Assembly: GCA_030432695.1 (NCBI GenBank)
Contig: JAUILN010000008.1
Location: forward strand, 186,001-250,000
Direction of reading: 5' to 3'
From: a bacterium
GTDB taxonomy: Bacteria; Planctomycetota; UBA1135; UBA2386
Length of the DNA stretch: 64,000 bases
Positions 8,939 through 17,643 of the stretch are shown piece by piece. The notes under the pieces were generated by a model that was not told the origin of the DNA, made no database searches, and saw only the letters and a list, made by a program, of their open reading frames with translations. Both the position numbers and the translations under genes were made by a program. Position 1 is the stretch's first letter, and each line of letters starts with the position of its first letter.

Positions 8939-8944
8939 TATCGT
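8939..8944 (+). promoter_or_regulatory. TATCGT -10-like element, 6 nt before the start codon
   Basis: TATCGT ends 6 nt before GTG 8951 and supports that start rather than GTG 8927. It lies just after the stop of the preceding gene (8921), so the small lipoprotein may have its own leaderless transcript. Confidence 0.4.
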
Positions 8945-8950
8945 CGCGGC

Positions 8951-9445
8951 GTGCAGATCCTCCGCCGGTCCCTCCCCGTCCTCGCCTGCCTGCTCACGCT
9001 GACGGCCTGCCAGTTCTCGAAGGACAAGAGCACGCCCCCCGCGTCGATGCGCCCGCCGGCGCGGGCGATCGTCACCGCGGCCGAATGCCAGGCCCTGCTC
9101 GACGCGCAGCGCGAAGCCTGGGACCGCGGCGACTTCGAAGCCTTCATGGCCGGCTACTGGAACAGCCCCGAGCTCGGCTTCGTCGGCAGCTCCGGCCTGC
9201 GCCAGGGCTACGCGGCGACCCTGAAGGGCTACCGCGACGGCTACCCCGACGCCGAGTCACGCGGCAAGCTCACCTTCGAACTGGTGCGCGTGCGCCCGCT
9301 CGACTCCGCCCCGCACTGCGCGGTCGTGGTCGGCCGCTGGTTCCTGGAGCGCGGCGCGCCGATCGACGGCTGGTTCTCGCTGGTGGTCGAGCGCCGCCCG
9401 GAGGGACTCCGCATCGTCCACGACCACAGCTCGGCGTCGGACTGA
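8951..9445 (+). CDS. DUF4440/SnoaL-like lipoprotein
   Basis: 164 residues from GTG 8951 (GTG 8927 is an in-frame alternative). A lipoprotein signal ends in LLTLTAC. The mature part is a single NTF2-like/DUF4440 domain: the helix AAWDRGDFEAFMAGYW-like segment (here REAWDRGDFEAFMAGYW), a WN..ELGFVGSSG strand, a TLKGYRDGYPD helix end, and a closing strand ending IVHDHSS. Members of this fold are small ligand-binding or isomerase-like proteins; most, including this one, have no assigned reaction. Anchoring in a membrane facing the periplasm is predicted. Confidence 0.8.
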   Translation: MQILRRSLPVLACLLTLTACQFSKDKSTPPASMRPPARAIVTAAECQALLDAQREAWDRGDFEAFMAGYWNSPELGFVGSSGLRQGYAATLKGYRDGYPDAESRGKLTFELVRVRPLDSAPHCAVVVGRWFLERGAPIDGWFSLVVERRPEGLRIVHDHSSASD

Positions 9446-9533
9446 CGCGAGCCGGTCGGACCCGCGACGCCCTGCGCGACCGGCCGCGCCGTAGAATCGG
9501 CCCCGCCCCGCTCTCCGACCGCCGGATCCGACC

Positions 9534-10565
9534 ATGCGCCTCGTCCTCGCCCTCTTCCTCGCGTCGGGCCTCTCTGCCCAGATCGTCTCACCGCACCCCC
9601 ACTACGCCAACCACGAGGGCGACCTCTACACGCCCTACCTGTTCACCGCGCCGTCGCGCGTCCAACAGATCCACGAGGACCTGGTCGGCACACCACGGTT
9701 GATCCAGGGCCTGTCGTTCCGTCGCGACGGCAGCCTGAACGGAGCGCCACATCCGAGCGTGCCGGCGAAGACCGTCACGTTGACGATCGACTTCGCCGCG
9801 GCGGTGCCCTGCGTGACGGCGACCACGACCTTCGCGTCCAACGCGACGTCGACGCCGACCCGGGTGTTCGGCGGCACGATCTCCACGCCCGCGTCCTGGC
9901 AGGTACCGGCCGCATCGTCGCCGACCGACTTCGACCTGCGCATCCCGCTCTCGCCGTGGCCCTACAGCGGCAACGGCGCGTTCCTCTGGGACGCCGCATC
10001 GACCGCCACGTCGACCACCGACCGCGTGCTGGTCGATGGCGCCTCGCCGTCGTTCTTCCTGTTTGCGTGGTGCGGCTACCAGATGCACGGCAGCGGCTGC
10101 ACGACCGCCAACGGCACCTTCGAAGTGCGCGGCACCGGCCAGACCCTCGGCGCGCCGATCAACGGGTTCACGGTGAAGGTCACCACCGCCGGCGGTCCGT
10201 CGGTCGCACAGTCGACCTGGCTGATCGGCTTCCAGGCACTGGGAGCGAACCTGCCGGGCCTGTGCGCTCCGATCTGGCCCGCACCGGTCGCCAGCGTCAC
10301 CGGCGCGACCGACGCCGTCGGTGCCTGGTCGCCGTTCTTCCAGCTCCCGATGAACCCGGCGTGGCTCGGACTCGGGATGGAGATGCAGGTCGCCGCACTC
10401 GATGCATCGCAACCCGCAGGCCTCCCGCTCGCGGCGAGCAACGGCCTGACCTACCGCCTCGCCCCGATGGCGCCCGCCTTCTCGGTCTGCAGCGTGCAGA
10501 CGTCGACCGCCGGCTCGACCACCGGCAGCCTACTGCAGCGCGCTGCGGTCGTGCGGTTCGACTGA
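9534..10565 (+). CDS. Secreted protein of unknown function
   Basis: 343 residues from ATG 9534 with a short signal peptide (LVLALFLASGLSA). The mature protein is rich in Thr, Ala, Pro and Gly with alternating hydrophobic residues, as in an all-beta extracellular protein. A core around residues 50-180 (PRLIQGLSFRRDG...) could be one beta-sandwich, and a second half from about 215 contains four Cys. The closing part resembles the final segment of other secreted proteins in this window only loosely. No catalytic motif was seen and no function is assigned. A TAGAAT element lies at 9492-9497. Confidence 0.75.
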   Translation: MRLVLALFLASGLSAQIVSPHPHYANHEGDLYTPYLFTAPSRVQQIHEDLVGTPRLIQGLSFRRDGSLNGAPHPSVPAKTVTLTIDFAAAVPCVTATTTFASNATSTPTRVFGGTISTPASWQVPAASSPTDFDLRIPLSPWPYSGNGAFLWDAASTATSTTDRVLVDGASPSFFLFAWCGYQMHGSGCTTANGTFEVRGTGQTLGAPINGFTVKVTTAGGPSVAQSTWLIGFQALGANLPGLCAPIWPAPVASVTGATDAVGAWSPFFQLPMNPAWLGLGMEMQVAALDASQPAGLPLAASNGLTYRLAPMAPAFSVCSVQTSTAGSTTGSLLQRAAVVRFD

Positions 10566-10708
10566 GCCTCGCGCGACCAGCACGACGCTGCCGGGTTCGC
10601 GCATGGCGAGGACCAGAAACGCTGCAGTCACCGCACCACGTCCGTATGCTAACTCCGCCAGGGCCGCGCGCCCCGGCCTCCGCCTCGCACTCCCACTCGG
10701 CTCGAACC

Positions 10709-11359
10709 ATGCGCGACAGAGACCTGCGCGAAGGGGGCTCCCGGCCCTCGGGCTTCTCCCGCCGTTCCTTCCTCAAGGGCGCTTCGGTGGCCGCGGTCGG
10801 CACCGGCCTCGCGACCGAGGCCCTGGCCGATGCCGCGCCAACCGACGGCCTGATCCGCGAAGACGGCGTGACCACCGTGCCGAAGGGTGCTTTGGAGATC
10901 ACGCTGCGGGTCAACGGCGAGGACGTCGCGGTCACCGTCGAGCCACGGACCACGCTGCTCGACGCGCTACGTGACCGCGCCGGACTGACCGGCACCAAGA
11001 AGGTCTGCGACCGCGGCGCCTGCGGTGCGTGCACGCTGCTGCTCGACGGCAAGCCGGCCAACTCCTGCCTGACCTTGGCGTGGGACGCGGTCGGCCGCGA
11101 GATCACCACCATCGAGGGCCTCGCCGACGGCGAGAACCTGCACCCGGTGCAGCAGGCCTTCGTCGAGTGCGACGCGCTGCAGTGCGGCTTCTGCACGCCG
11201 GGCATGGTGATGTCCTCCGTCGCGTGCCTGCAGAAGCACGCGACGCCGACGCCCGAGCAGATCCGCCACGAGCTGTCGGGCAACATCTGCCGCTGCGGCA
11301 CCTACGGCCGGGTGTTCGAGGCCGTGGCGAACGCCGCGAAGAACGGAGGTGGACGATGA
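10709..11359 (+). CDS. PaoA-like (2Fe-2S) subunit of a molybdenum hydroxylase, Tat-exported
   Basis: 216 residues from ATG 10709, chosen because it gives a correct twin-arginine signal (SRRSFLKGA, residues about 18-26). Two 2Fe-2S domains of the xanthine dehydrogenase small-subunit type follow: a plant-ferredoxin-like cluster with CDRGACGACTLLLDG and a later Cys, then the C-terminal four-helix cluster with CGFCTPGM and CRCGTYG. It passes electrons between the molybdenum site and FAD. As in E. coli PaoA, the Tat signal on this subunit would carry the folded complex to the periplasm. The next gene overlaps by 4 bp. Confidence 0.92.
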   Translation: MRDRDLREGGSRPSGFSRRSFLKGASVAAVGTGLATEALADAAPTDGLIREDGVTTVPKGALEITLRVNGEDVAVTVEPRTTLLDALRDRAGLTGTKKVCDRGACGACTLLLDGKPANSCLTLAWDAVGREITTIEGLADGENLHPVQQAFVECDALQCGFCTPGMVMSSVACLQKHATPTPEQIRHELSGNICRCGTYGRVFEAVANAAKNGGGR

Positions 11360-13605
11360 GCTTCCGCAGGCCACCTCGCGACGAGCACACGATGAAGGTC
11401 GGCTTCGTCGGCCGCGGCGGCAGCCCGGGCGTCAGCCGACAGGTCACCGTCGACGTGCCAGCCGGCGACCTGACGCCGTGGGACCTCGACACGAAGTTCA
11501 AGACCGTCGGCGGCCGCACCGACCGCCTCGACGCGGTGGCGAAGGTCACCGGCCGCGCCAAGTACGCCGAGGACATGCGCCCCGCGGGGATGCTCTACGG
11601 CGTGCTGGTCCGCGCGACGATCCCCGACGGCCGCCTCGAGGGCCTCGACCTCGACGCGGTCCGCGGGATGCCGGGCGTCCGCGCCGCGATCCCCCTGAAG
11701 GACCTCGGCAACCGCGTGCGCTGGGTCGGTGACCCGGTCGCTGCGATCGCCGCCGACACCCTCGACCAGGCCTACGACGCGCTGGCCCGGGTGAAGGCCG
11801 AGTACACCGAAGGCGACGCGCCGATCGACTTCCGCGACCACGAGAACGCACCGGCCCTGCGCGACGGCGTGGTCGACGAACCCTGGCCCAGCCAGGACGC
11901 CGCGAAGATCGAGCAAGCGCTCGCCGACTGCGAGCGCACCGCCGAGGGCACCTGGATCTGCGAGGTCCAGACCCACTCGAGCCTGGAGCCGCACGGCCTC
12001 GTCGCACACTTCCAGGAAGACGACTCGCTGGAGGTCTGGGCCTCGACCCAGGCGGTGTTCGGCGTGCAGTCGGGACTGGCGCGCGCCATGGGCCTGCAAC
12101 CCGCCAAGGTCCGCGTCCACGCCGAGTTCGTCGGCGGTGGCTTCGGCAGCAAGTTCGGTCCCGACGCCGAGGGCGTGGCCGCCGCGCGCCTGTCGAAGGA
12201 GACCGGCCGACCGGTGCGGGTCCTGCTGTCGCGCTTCGAGGAGCACACCTGCGCCGGCAACCGCCCCTCCGCCATCATGCGGATCCGGGCCGGGGTCGAC
12301 GCCGACGGCAAGATCACCGCCTGGGACTACCAGTCCTGGGGCGGCCCGGGCTACGCCGGCCGCGGTGGCGGCACCCGTGGTGTGCCGCAGTGGACCCACG
12401 CCGCGGTGACGCGCAACAGCCAATCCGACCTCGCCACCGCCACCGACGCCGGCCGCTCGATGCGCGCCCCGGGTTGGCCGCAGGGCAACTTCGCCACCGA
12501 GGGCATGCTCGAAGCGCTGGCGAGCGAGGCCGGCATGGACAGCCTGGCCTTCCGCCTGCTCAACGACCCCGACCCGCTGCGGCAGATGGAGTGGCGGATC
12601 GGCGCCGAGCGCTTCGGCTGGGCCGACCGCGTCAACCCGACGCCGGGCAAGCCGCGCGAGGGGGACGCCCCACGCATCCTTCGCGGTGCCGGGCTGGCGG
12701 CAGCGTTCTGGGGCCAGATGGGTCGGCCGGGCAACGGCGCGACCTGCCGCATCCACCAGGACGGCACGGTCGAGGCGCGCAGCGGTGCGCAGGACATCGG
12801 CACCGGCATGAAGACGCTGATGGCGATGCTCACCGCCGAGGAGCTCGGCATCGAGGTGGCCGCGGTGAAGGTCACGATGGGCGACAGCAACGACCCGGTC
12901 GGTCCGGGCAGCGGCGGCTCGACCACAACACCGAGCCTCGCCCCCACCGTCCGCCACGCCGCCGGCCTCGCCGCGCGGCAGCTCTGCGAGCGGGTCGCCG
13001 ACGCACTCGGTGTCGCGCCGGAGAAGGTGACCTACCGCGACGGCGGCATCGACGCCGACGGCAAGCGGCTGTCGTTCCGCGAAGCCTGCCGCCACGTCGG
13101 CCCCAACCCGATCGAGGCCACCGGCCAGCGGCAGCGCAACTACGAGGGCTACGCGGAGCACATCTGCGGCTGCCAGTTCGCCGAGGTCGAGGTCGACACC
13201 CACACCGGCGTGGTGCGGGTGACGAAGATGCTCGCCGTGCAGGACTGCGGGCTGGTGCTCAACGAGAAGCTCGCCGAGAGCCAGGTGATCGGCGCGATGA
13301 TCCAGGGCCTCAGCTACGCGCTGCACGAGCAGCGGGTCATGGACCGCGAGGTCGGTCGGATGCTCAACGGCGACTTCCTGCACTACAAGGTCGCCGGCCC
13401 GGCCGACATGCCGGAACTCGAGGCGATCATGCAGCCGGTCGCCAACGGCATGAACAACGTCGGGGCCGCAGGCCTCGGCGAGGCGCCGGCGGTGGCCGCG
13501 CCCGCGGCGATCGCCAACGCGGTGGCCAATGCGCTCGGTGTGCCGGTCCGCCACCTGCCGATCACCCCCGACAAGGTCCTCGCCGCCCTGGCGAAGCGCC
13601 GCTGA
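11356..13605 (+). CDS. Molybdenum-cofactor-binding subunit of an aldehyde/xanthine oxidoreductase (PaoC-like)
   Basis: 749 residues; ATG 11356 overlaps the previous stop and has a good GGAGG. It shows the xanthine dehydrogenase large-subunit layout: an alpha/beta hammerhead near residues 55-165 (TGRAKYAEDM), then Moco-binding domains with the VGGGFGSKFG loop and QDIGTGMKTL, and the conserved GLGEAP near the C-terminus whose Glu709 is the expected catalytic base. It hydroxylates an aldehyde or N-heterocycle using water. There is no signal of its own; it would travel with the Tat-tagged 2Fe-2S subunit. Substrate is undetermined. Confidence 0.92.
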   Translation: MSFRRPPRDEHTMKVGFVGRGGSPGVSRQVTVDVPAGDLTPWDLDTKFKTVGGRTDRLDAVAKVTGRAKYAEDMRPAGMLYGVLVRATIPDGRLEGLDLDAVRGMPGVRAAIPLKDLGNRVRWVGDPVAAIAADTLDQAYDALARVKAEYTEGDAPIDFRDHENAPALRDGVVDEPWPSQDAAKIEQALADCERTAEGTWICEVQTHSSLEPHGLVAHFQEDDSLEVWASTQAVFGVQSGLARAMGLQPAKVRVHAEFVGGGFGSKFGPDAEGVAAARLSKETGRPVRVLLSRFEEHTCAGNRPSAIMRIRAGVDADGKITAWDYQSWGGPGYAGRGGGTRGVPQWTHAAVTRNSQSDLATATDAGRSMRAPGWPQGNFATEGMLEALASEAGMDSLAFRLLNDPDPLRQMEWRIGAERFGWADRVNPTPGKPREGDAPRILRGAGLAAAFWGQMGRPGNGATCRIHQDGTVEARSGAQDIGTGMKTLMAMLTAEELGIEVAAVKVTMGDSNDPVGPGSGGSTTTPSLAPTVRHAAGLAARQLCERVADALGVAPEKVTYRDGGIDADGKRLSFREACRHVGPNPIEATGQRQRNYEGYAEHICGCQFAEVEVDTHTGVVRVTKMLAVQDCGLVLNEKLAESQVIGAMIQGLSYALHEQRVMDREVGRMLNGDFLHYKVAGPADMPELEAIMQPVANGMNNVGAAGLGEAPAVAAPAAIANAVANALGVPVRHLPITPDKVLAALAKRR

Positions 13606-13627
13606 ACCGCCAGGAAGAACGGAACCG

Positions 13628-14623
13628 ATGAACGCCTTCGAACTCTCCCTGCCGGACACGCTGGCCGACGCCGCCCGCAAGGCCGGCCCGAACAGCGCCT
13701 TCAAGGCCGCCGGCATCGACCTGATCGACCGGCTCAAGGAGCGCATCGACGATCCCGAGACCGTCGTCGACCTGCTGCGGCTACGCGACGAACTCGGCGG
13801 CATCCAGGCCACCGCCAACGGCGCGGTCCGCCTCGGTGCGCTGACGACGCTGCAGGAGCTCGCCGACGCCACCGCCCTCGACGCCCCCGGCTTCGGGGCC
13901 TTGCGCGAGGCGTGCGGCGAGGCCGCGACCCCGCAGGTCCGCGCCCGCGCCACGCTCGGCGGCAACCTGCTGCAGAAGAACCGCTGCTGGTACTACCGCA
14001 GCAACGCCTTCTCCTGCGCCCACGACGGCAGCGGCGACCGCTGCCTCGCCTGGCACGGCGAGAACAAGTTCCACGCGCTGTTCGGCACCGTCGACTGCGT
14101 GCGGGTCCATCCGTCGAACGCGGCGCCGGCGCTGGTCGCGCTCGGCGCCGAGGTCGAGATCCGCGGCGCCGACGCCGACTCCAGCCGCCGCATCCCGATC
14201 CGCGCGCTCTATCCCCAGAGCCCGGCGGCGCGCGCCCCCGAGCACGTCCTCGCCGACGAGGAGATCCTGGTCGCGGTGCACCTGCCGGCCTCCGCCGCCG
14301 CGGGCCGCTCGGCCTACCGCGAGAGCCGCGAGAAGCTGTCGTTCGACTGGGCCACCACCGCTGCCGCCGCACACCTCGTGGTCGAGGGCGGCAAGATCGC
14401 GCGGGCTTCGGTCTGCCTCGGCGCGGTCGCCCCGAACCCCTGGCCGCTCGACGACGTCGCCGAACGGATCACCGGCCAGACCCCGTCGCGCGAGCTGTTC
14501 GCCGACGCCGCACGCCGCGCGTTCCGCCGCGCCCAGCCGCTGCGCCACAACGCCTACAAGGTCGAGGTCGGCCAGGCGATCCTGGTGGACGCGCTCGCCG
14601 CCGCCGCAGGTCTCGAGGATTGA
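13628..14623 (+). CDS. FAD-binding subunit with 4Fe-4S loop (PaoB/HcrB-like)
   Basis: 331 residues from ATG 13628. The CO-dehydrogenase flavoprotein fold is recognised by the FAD loop ATLGGNLLQ and the later SCAHDG...GENKFHALFG stretch. Cys120, Cys130, Cys139 and Cys157 form the spacing known from E. coli PaoB and 4-hydroxybenzoyl-CoA reductase HcrB, where this insert holds a [4Fe-4S] cluster; ordinary xanthine dehydrogenase FAD subunits lack it. It accepts electrons from the 2Fe-2S subunit. Gene order here is A-C-B, unlike E. coli paoABC, and no paoD-type chaperone (XdhC) follows. Confidence 0.9.
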   Translation: MNAFELSLPDTLADAARKAGPNSAFKAAGIDLIDRLKERIDDPETVVDLLRLRDELGGIQATANGAVRLGALTTLQELADATALDAPGFGALREACGEAATPQVRARATLGGNLLQKNRCWYYRSNAFSCAHDGSGDRCLAWHGENKFHALFGTVDCVRVHPSNAAPALVALGAEVEIRGADADSSRRIPIRALYPQSPAARAPEHVLADEEILVAVHLPASAAAGRSAYRESREKLSFDWATTAAAAHLVVEGGKIARASVCLGAVAPNPWPLDDVAERITGQTPSRELFADAARRAFRRAQPLRHNAYKVEVGQAILVDALAAAAGLED

Positions 14624-14637
14624 CGGAGGGTCCAGAG

Positions 14638-14913
14638 ATGCAACCGAACGAACCGACAGTCCCGAACGCCGAACCCGCGCGCGGCCGCCGCCGCCATCGC
14701 GACCTGCTGCCGCCCGACCTGTGTCCGGCGCTGATGATGAAGCAGATCCTGGTGCACGGCCTCGACGACGTGCTCTGGGACGACCGCGCCCATCCCGGCG
14801 ACGGCTACTACTGGTGCGAGAAGACCTGCACGCAGGTCGGCCCGGACGACGAGATCGTCGACGTCGACACCTGCCGAGCGAGTCGGAGCTGCTGGGACGG
14901 TCCGAGCACGTGA
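14638..14913 (+). CDS. Small Cys-rich protein coupled to the Pao-like operon
   Basis: 91 residues from ATG 14638, with a GGAGG about 8 nt upstream. Not recognised as any known family. The N-terminal 25 residues are charged (RGRRRHRD); the C-terminal half holds WCEKTC and TCRASRSC within a Gly/Asp/Tyr-rich stretch, giving five Cys in total including LCPALM. The spacing suggests a metal site or disulfides. It lies 14 bp after the FAD subunit gene and its stop overlaps the GTG of the following methyltransferase (GTGA), so it is very probably translated. It might be a maturation or electron-transfer helper for the molybdoenzyme, but this is only inferred from position. Confidence 0.75.
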   Translation: MQPNEPTVPNAEPARGRRRHRDLLPPDLCPALMMKQILVHGLDDVLWDDRAHPGDGYYWCEKTCTQVGPDDEIVDVDTCRASRSCWDGPST

Positions 14914-16505
14914 GCGAGACGCTGCCTCCGGCCGACGGCGCACAGCCCGCCGCGACCGCATCGCCCCACGAGTCGATCCGCCAGTGGCTCGAGGGCCGCT
15001 TCGCCGAACGCGAGCCCGACGGCGTCTACCGCGCGCACATGCCGGTCTACGGCTGGGACCACCCGGCCAGCGAAGGCGGTCGACTGGTTCGATTGTCGCG
15101 CGCCGCGCAGCTGCTGCACGCCCTCGACGACCTGCGGTTCACGAGCTTCCTCGACGTCGGCGGCGCCGAGGGCTGGCTGGCCTGGGTGGTGCGCGAGCGC
15201 TACGGCGCCGAGGTGGTGACGTGCGATCTGGCGGTCGAGGCCAACCGACGCGCCCGCGAGCTGTTCGACGTGCCCGGAGTCGCCGTCGACGCCGACCGTC
15301 TGCCCTTCGCCGACGACAGCTTCGACGTGGTGCTGTGCAGCGAGGTGGTCGAGCACGTCGAGGACGCGGTCGGTCTGATGCTCGAACTGCGTCGGGTCGC
15401 GCGGGTCGCCGTGATCCTGAGCACCGAGGAGGTCACCAACGACCCGGCCATCCTCGAGCGCTTCCTCCAGAAGCGCTGCGGCTTCCCGCACGCGGAACGC
15501 AACCGCTTCCTGCCGGCGGACCTCGTCCAGGTGTTCGGCAAGGCCCCATTGATCCTCACCCAGTTCATCACGCCGACCGCGGCAGAACCCGATGTGGGTG
15601 ACGAGCCCGCCGCGCGGGATTGGCTGGAGTCCCACGTGCCGACGTTCCGCGGACTGCGCGGCGGCGGCATCGTGGTCCGCGAGCTGCTGCTGCCACGCGG
15701 CCGCCAGGCCGAGGAGCACCTCGGCCGCGCCGGCCGCATCGACGCGGTGCTGCAGGCCCGCATCGAAGCACGCGCCTACCCCGAACGGCCCGACACCGGC
15801 GTCGACCCATCGGTGCTGCGTCGCGCGGTCTGCCCGATCGACCACGGTCCGCTGACCCTGACCGGCGACGGCGCGCTGGTCTCCGCCGCAGGCCGGCGCT
15901 ATCCGGTCGTCGCCGGCGTTCCGGCCCTGCACGCACGGCCGACGTTCCGGCCGACCCGCGACGGTATCGAGGCCGCTGCGGTGCGCGCCTGGCCCGAGGA
16001 CCCGGCCCGCGTCACCGCGGTACTGGCGCTCCGCGACCGGCTGTGGATGCCTGACAACCTCGGCCGGCTGGACTGGGATCTGGGCACGCCCGAAGCCCGC
16101 ATCGGCACCTCGGCGGCCCACGAGCTGGAGACCCGCGAGCCGCCGGACGGCGCGGGCCTGCACCTGCGCTCGACCGGCGGCGACCCGTGGCTGATCGGCC
16201 CGGCGATGCCCTGGCGGACCGGTGCGGTGCGCGGCGTCGCGCTCGAGCTGCGGATCCACAACCCGGACTTCCCGGTCGACGCCGGCGAAGGCCAGGTCTT
16301 CTGGCTGCTCGAGGGTCAGCCCGACTTCGTCGAGGCGCGGAGCAAGAGCTTCGGAGTGACCAACGACGGCGCCTGGCACCGCTACGAGGTGCTCTTCGAC
16401 GGCCACCCGCAGTGGCCGGACGACGCGACCCTGGTGTGCCTACGGATCGATCCGGTGAACGGCCCGGCCGAGGTCGACCTGCGGCGGATCACGCTGCTGC
16501 GCTGA
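14910..16505 (+). CDS. SAM-dependent methyltransferase with Trm112-like and C-terminal beta domains
   Basis: 531 residues from GTG 14910 (GTGA overlap). A class I methyltransferase domain covers about residues 50-190: motif I appears as DVGGAEGWLAW (the usual GxGxG is VGGAEG), acidic strand 2 end CDLAVE, DADRLPFADDSFDVV and CSEVVEHVED. Near residues 305-340 follows a short module (CPIDHGPLTL...GRRYPVVAGVPAL) like the Trm112/UPF0434 zinc-ribbon fold, though with only one obvious Cys, so probably metal-free. The remaining 160 residues look like a beta-sandwich of the carbohydrate-binding kind. Such combinations occur in polysaccharide or glycan clusters. The target is unknown. Confidence 0.8.
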   Translation: MSETLPPADGAQPAATASPHESIRQWLEGRFAEREPDGVYRAHMPVYGWDHPASEGGRLVRLSRAAQLLHALDDLRFTSFLDVGGAEGWLAWVVRERYGAEVVTCDLAVEANRRARELFDVPGVAVDADRLPFADDSFDVVLCSEVVEHVEDAVGLMLELRRVARVAVILSTEEVTNDPAILERFLQKRCGFPHAERNRFLPADLVQVFGKAPLILTQFITPTAAEPDVGDEPAARDWLESHVPTFRGLRGGGIVVRELLLPRGRQAEEHLGRAGRIDAVLQARIEARAYPERPDTGVDPSVLRRAVCPIDHGPLTLTGDGALVSAAGRRYPVVAGVPALHARPTFRPTRDGIEAAAVRAWPEDPARVTAVLALRDRLWMPDNLGRLDWDLGTPEARIGTSAAHELETREPPDGAGLHLRSTGGDPWLIGPAMPWRTGAVRGVALELRIHNPDFPVDAGEGQVFWLLEGQPDFVEARSKSFGVTNDGAWHRYEVLFDGHPQWPDDATLVCLRIDPVNGPAEVDLRRITLLR

Positions 16506-16707
16506 CCCGCCCGGCGCTCCCGCACCCGCCCTCCCCGCGGCGAGAGGCACGGTGCGTGAGCGACGGCGGATCCGACGCAGGCTGGATCCACCGCGAATCG
16601 CCGGAACCGAGACTGTCCAGAGCAGTAGGCCCGCGGTTCGATGGAACGATCGCGTCGCCCGGACACGGGGTCCGGCGCACGCGACTTCCCAGACCTCGGA
16701 GAATCCG

Positions 16708-17643
16708 ATGCTCCCCAGGATCCGCACGTCGGGCCTCCTGCTGGGCGCCCTGCTCCTCGCGTCCCCGGGCTTCGCCCAGGACGACGAGACCAAGGCGCTG
16801 CAGGACAAGTTCGACGCGAAGCTCCAGGAGGAATGGCTACGAGCCGCCGACTGGACCACCGACTACGACGCCGCGCGCGCGACCGCCGCGGAGTCGGGCA
16901 AGGTGATCTTCGCCTACTTCACCCGCTCCTACTCGCCTTGACCGCCGTGCAAGGCCCTGGAGAGCCGTGTGCTTTCCACCGAAGACTTCGCCGGCTTCGG
17001 CAGCAAGGTGGTGCTGTTCTCGCACATCACCTCGCGCCTCCCCGACGCCGCCTACCCGAACCTGCTGAGTGAGAAGGGCGGCTCCGGCTTCCCCTACCTC
17101 GCCTACCTCGACGCCGAGGGCAACGTGATCGGCAAGCCGGCCGGCCGCTCGGTCGAGGCGTTCCAGGAGACCCTCGACGGCCCGGTCGCCGAGTTCCTGG
17201 CGCTGCAGGCCAAGGCCGCCGACGGCGACGCCGACGCGCAGCGCGAGCTGTTCGTGAGGAAGGTCGAACTCGGCCACTTCGCCGGCGATCCCGCCGCGGC
17301 CCGCGCCAGGCTCGAGGGCATGGACGGGATCGACGAGGCCACCAGGGAGCGCCTGGGTCAAGCCCTGACCGAGCAGGAGTTCCAGCAGATCCTGGGCAGC
17401 GTGTCCGACGCCAGCCAGGCGGCCGCGGCCGGCGCCAAGGTCGCCGAGATGTTCCGCGCCGGTCGGATCGCGACCGGCTCGACGAGCCTCTACTACTGGT
17501 TCTTCCTCGGCTCGTACGCGGAGGACCAGAAGGACGCGGAGCTGCTCGGCGCGGTGGTCGAGAACCTGCGCGGTAACCAGCGCGCGGCGCGGCTGCTGCC
17601 CCGGTTCGAGCAGGCGCTCGAAGCGCTGAAGAAGGACGGCTGA
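16708..17643 (+). CDS. Candidate selenoprotein: exported thioredoxin-like protein with UGA (Sec78) in a U-P-P-C motif
   Basis: 311 residues if the single in-frame TGA at 16939-16941 is read as selenocysteine. The frame is open on both sides: residues 1-77 end in YFTRSYSP, and the frame continues PPCKALESRVLS to a normal stop at 17643. A signal peptide (LLLGALLLASPGFA) precedes a thioredoxin-like domain with the typical strand VIFAYF directly before the motif, and GFPYLAYLDAEGNV (with the cis-Pro) after it. The TGA stands where thioredoxins have the first, nucleophilic Cys of CxxC, giving U78-P-P-C81. A hairpin follows at 16949-16972. The C-terminal half (from about residue 165) is helical and repeat-like. 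Alternatives are a Cys-to-stop mutation or a read error; automated callers would report two fragments. No Sec-machinery genes are in the window. Confidence 0.75.
16949..16972 (+). promoter_or_regulatory. Putative bacterial SECIS hairpin after UGA
   Basis: Seven nt after the TGA, GCAAGGC (16949-16955) can pair with GCCGTGTGC (16964-16972) leaving two single bulged G. The loop is CCTGGAGA; an extra C-G pair would leave UGGA, starting 17 nt from the UGA. Known bacterial SECIS loops lie about 16-37 nt after UGA and carry a G in the first positions, so the geometry fits. Found by eye only. Confidence 0.45.

Noticed and set aside
16552..16707. Longer upstream start for the thioredoxin-like gene (GTG 16552)
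   Set aside because: The extra 52 residues are Arg/Pro-rich and would hide the clear signal peptide that begins at ATG 16708.
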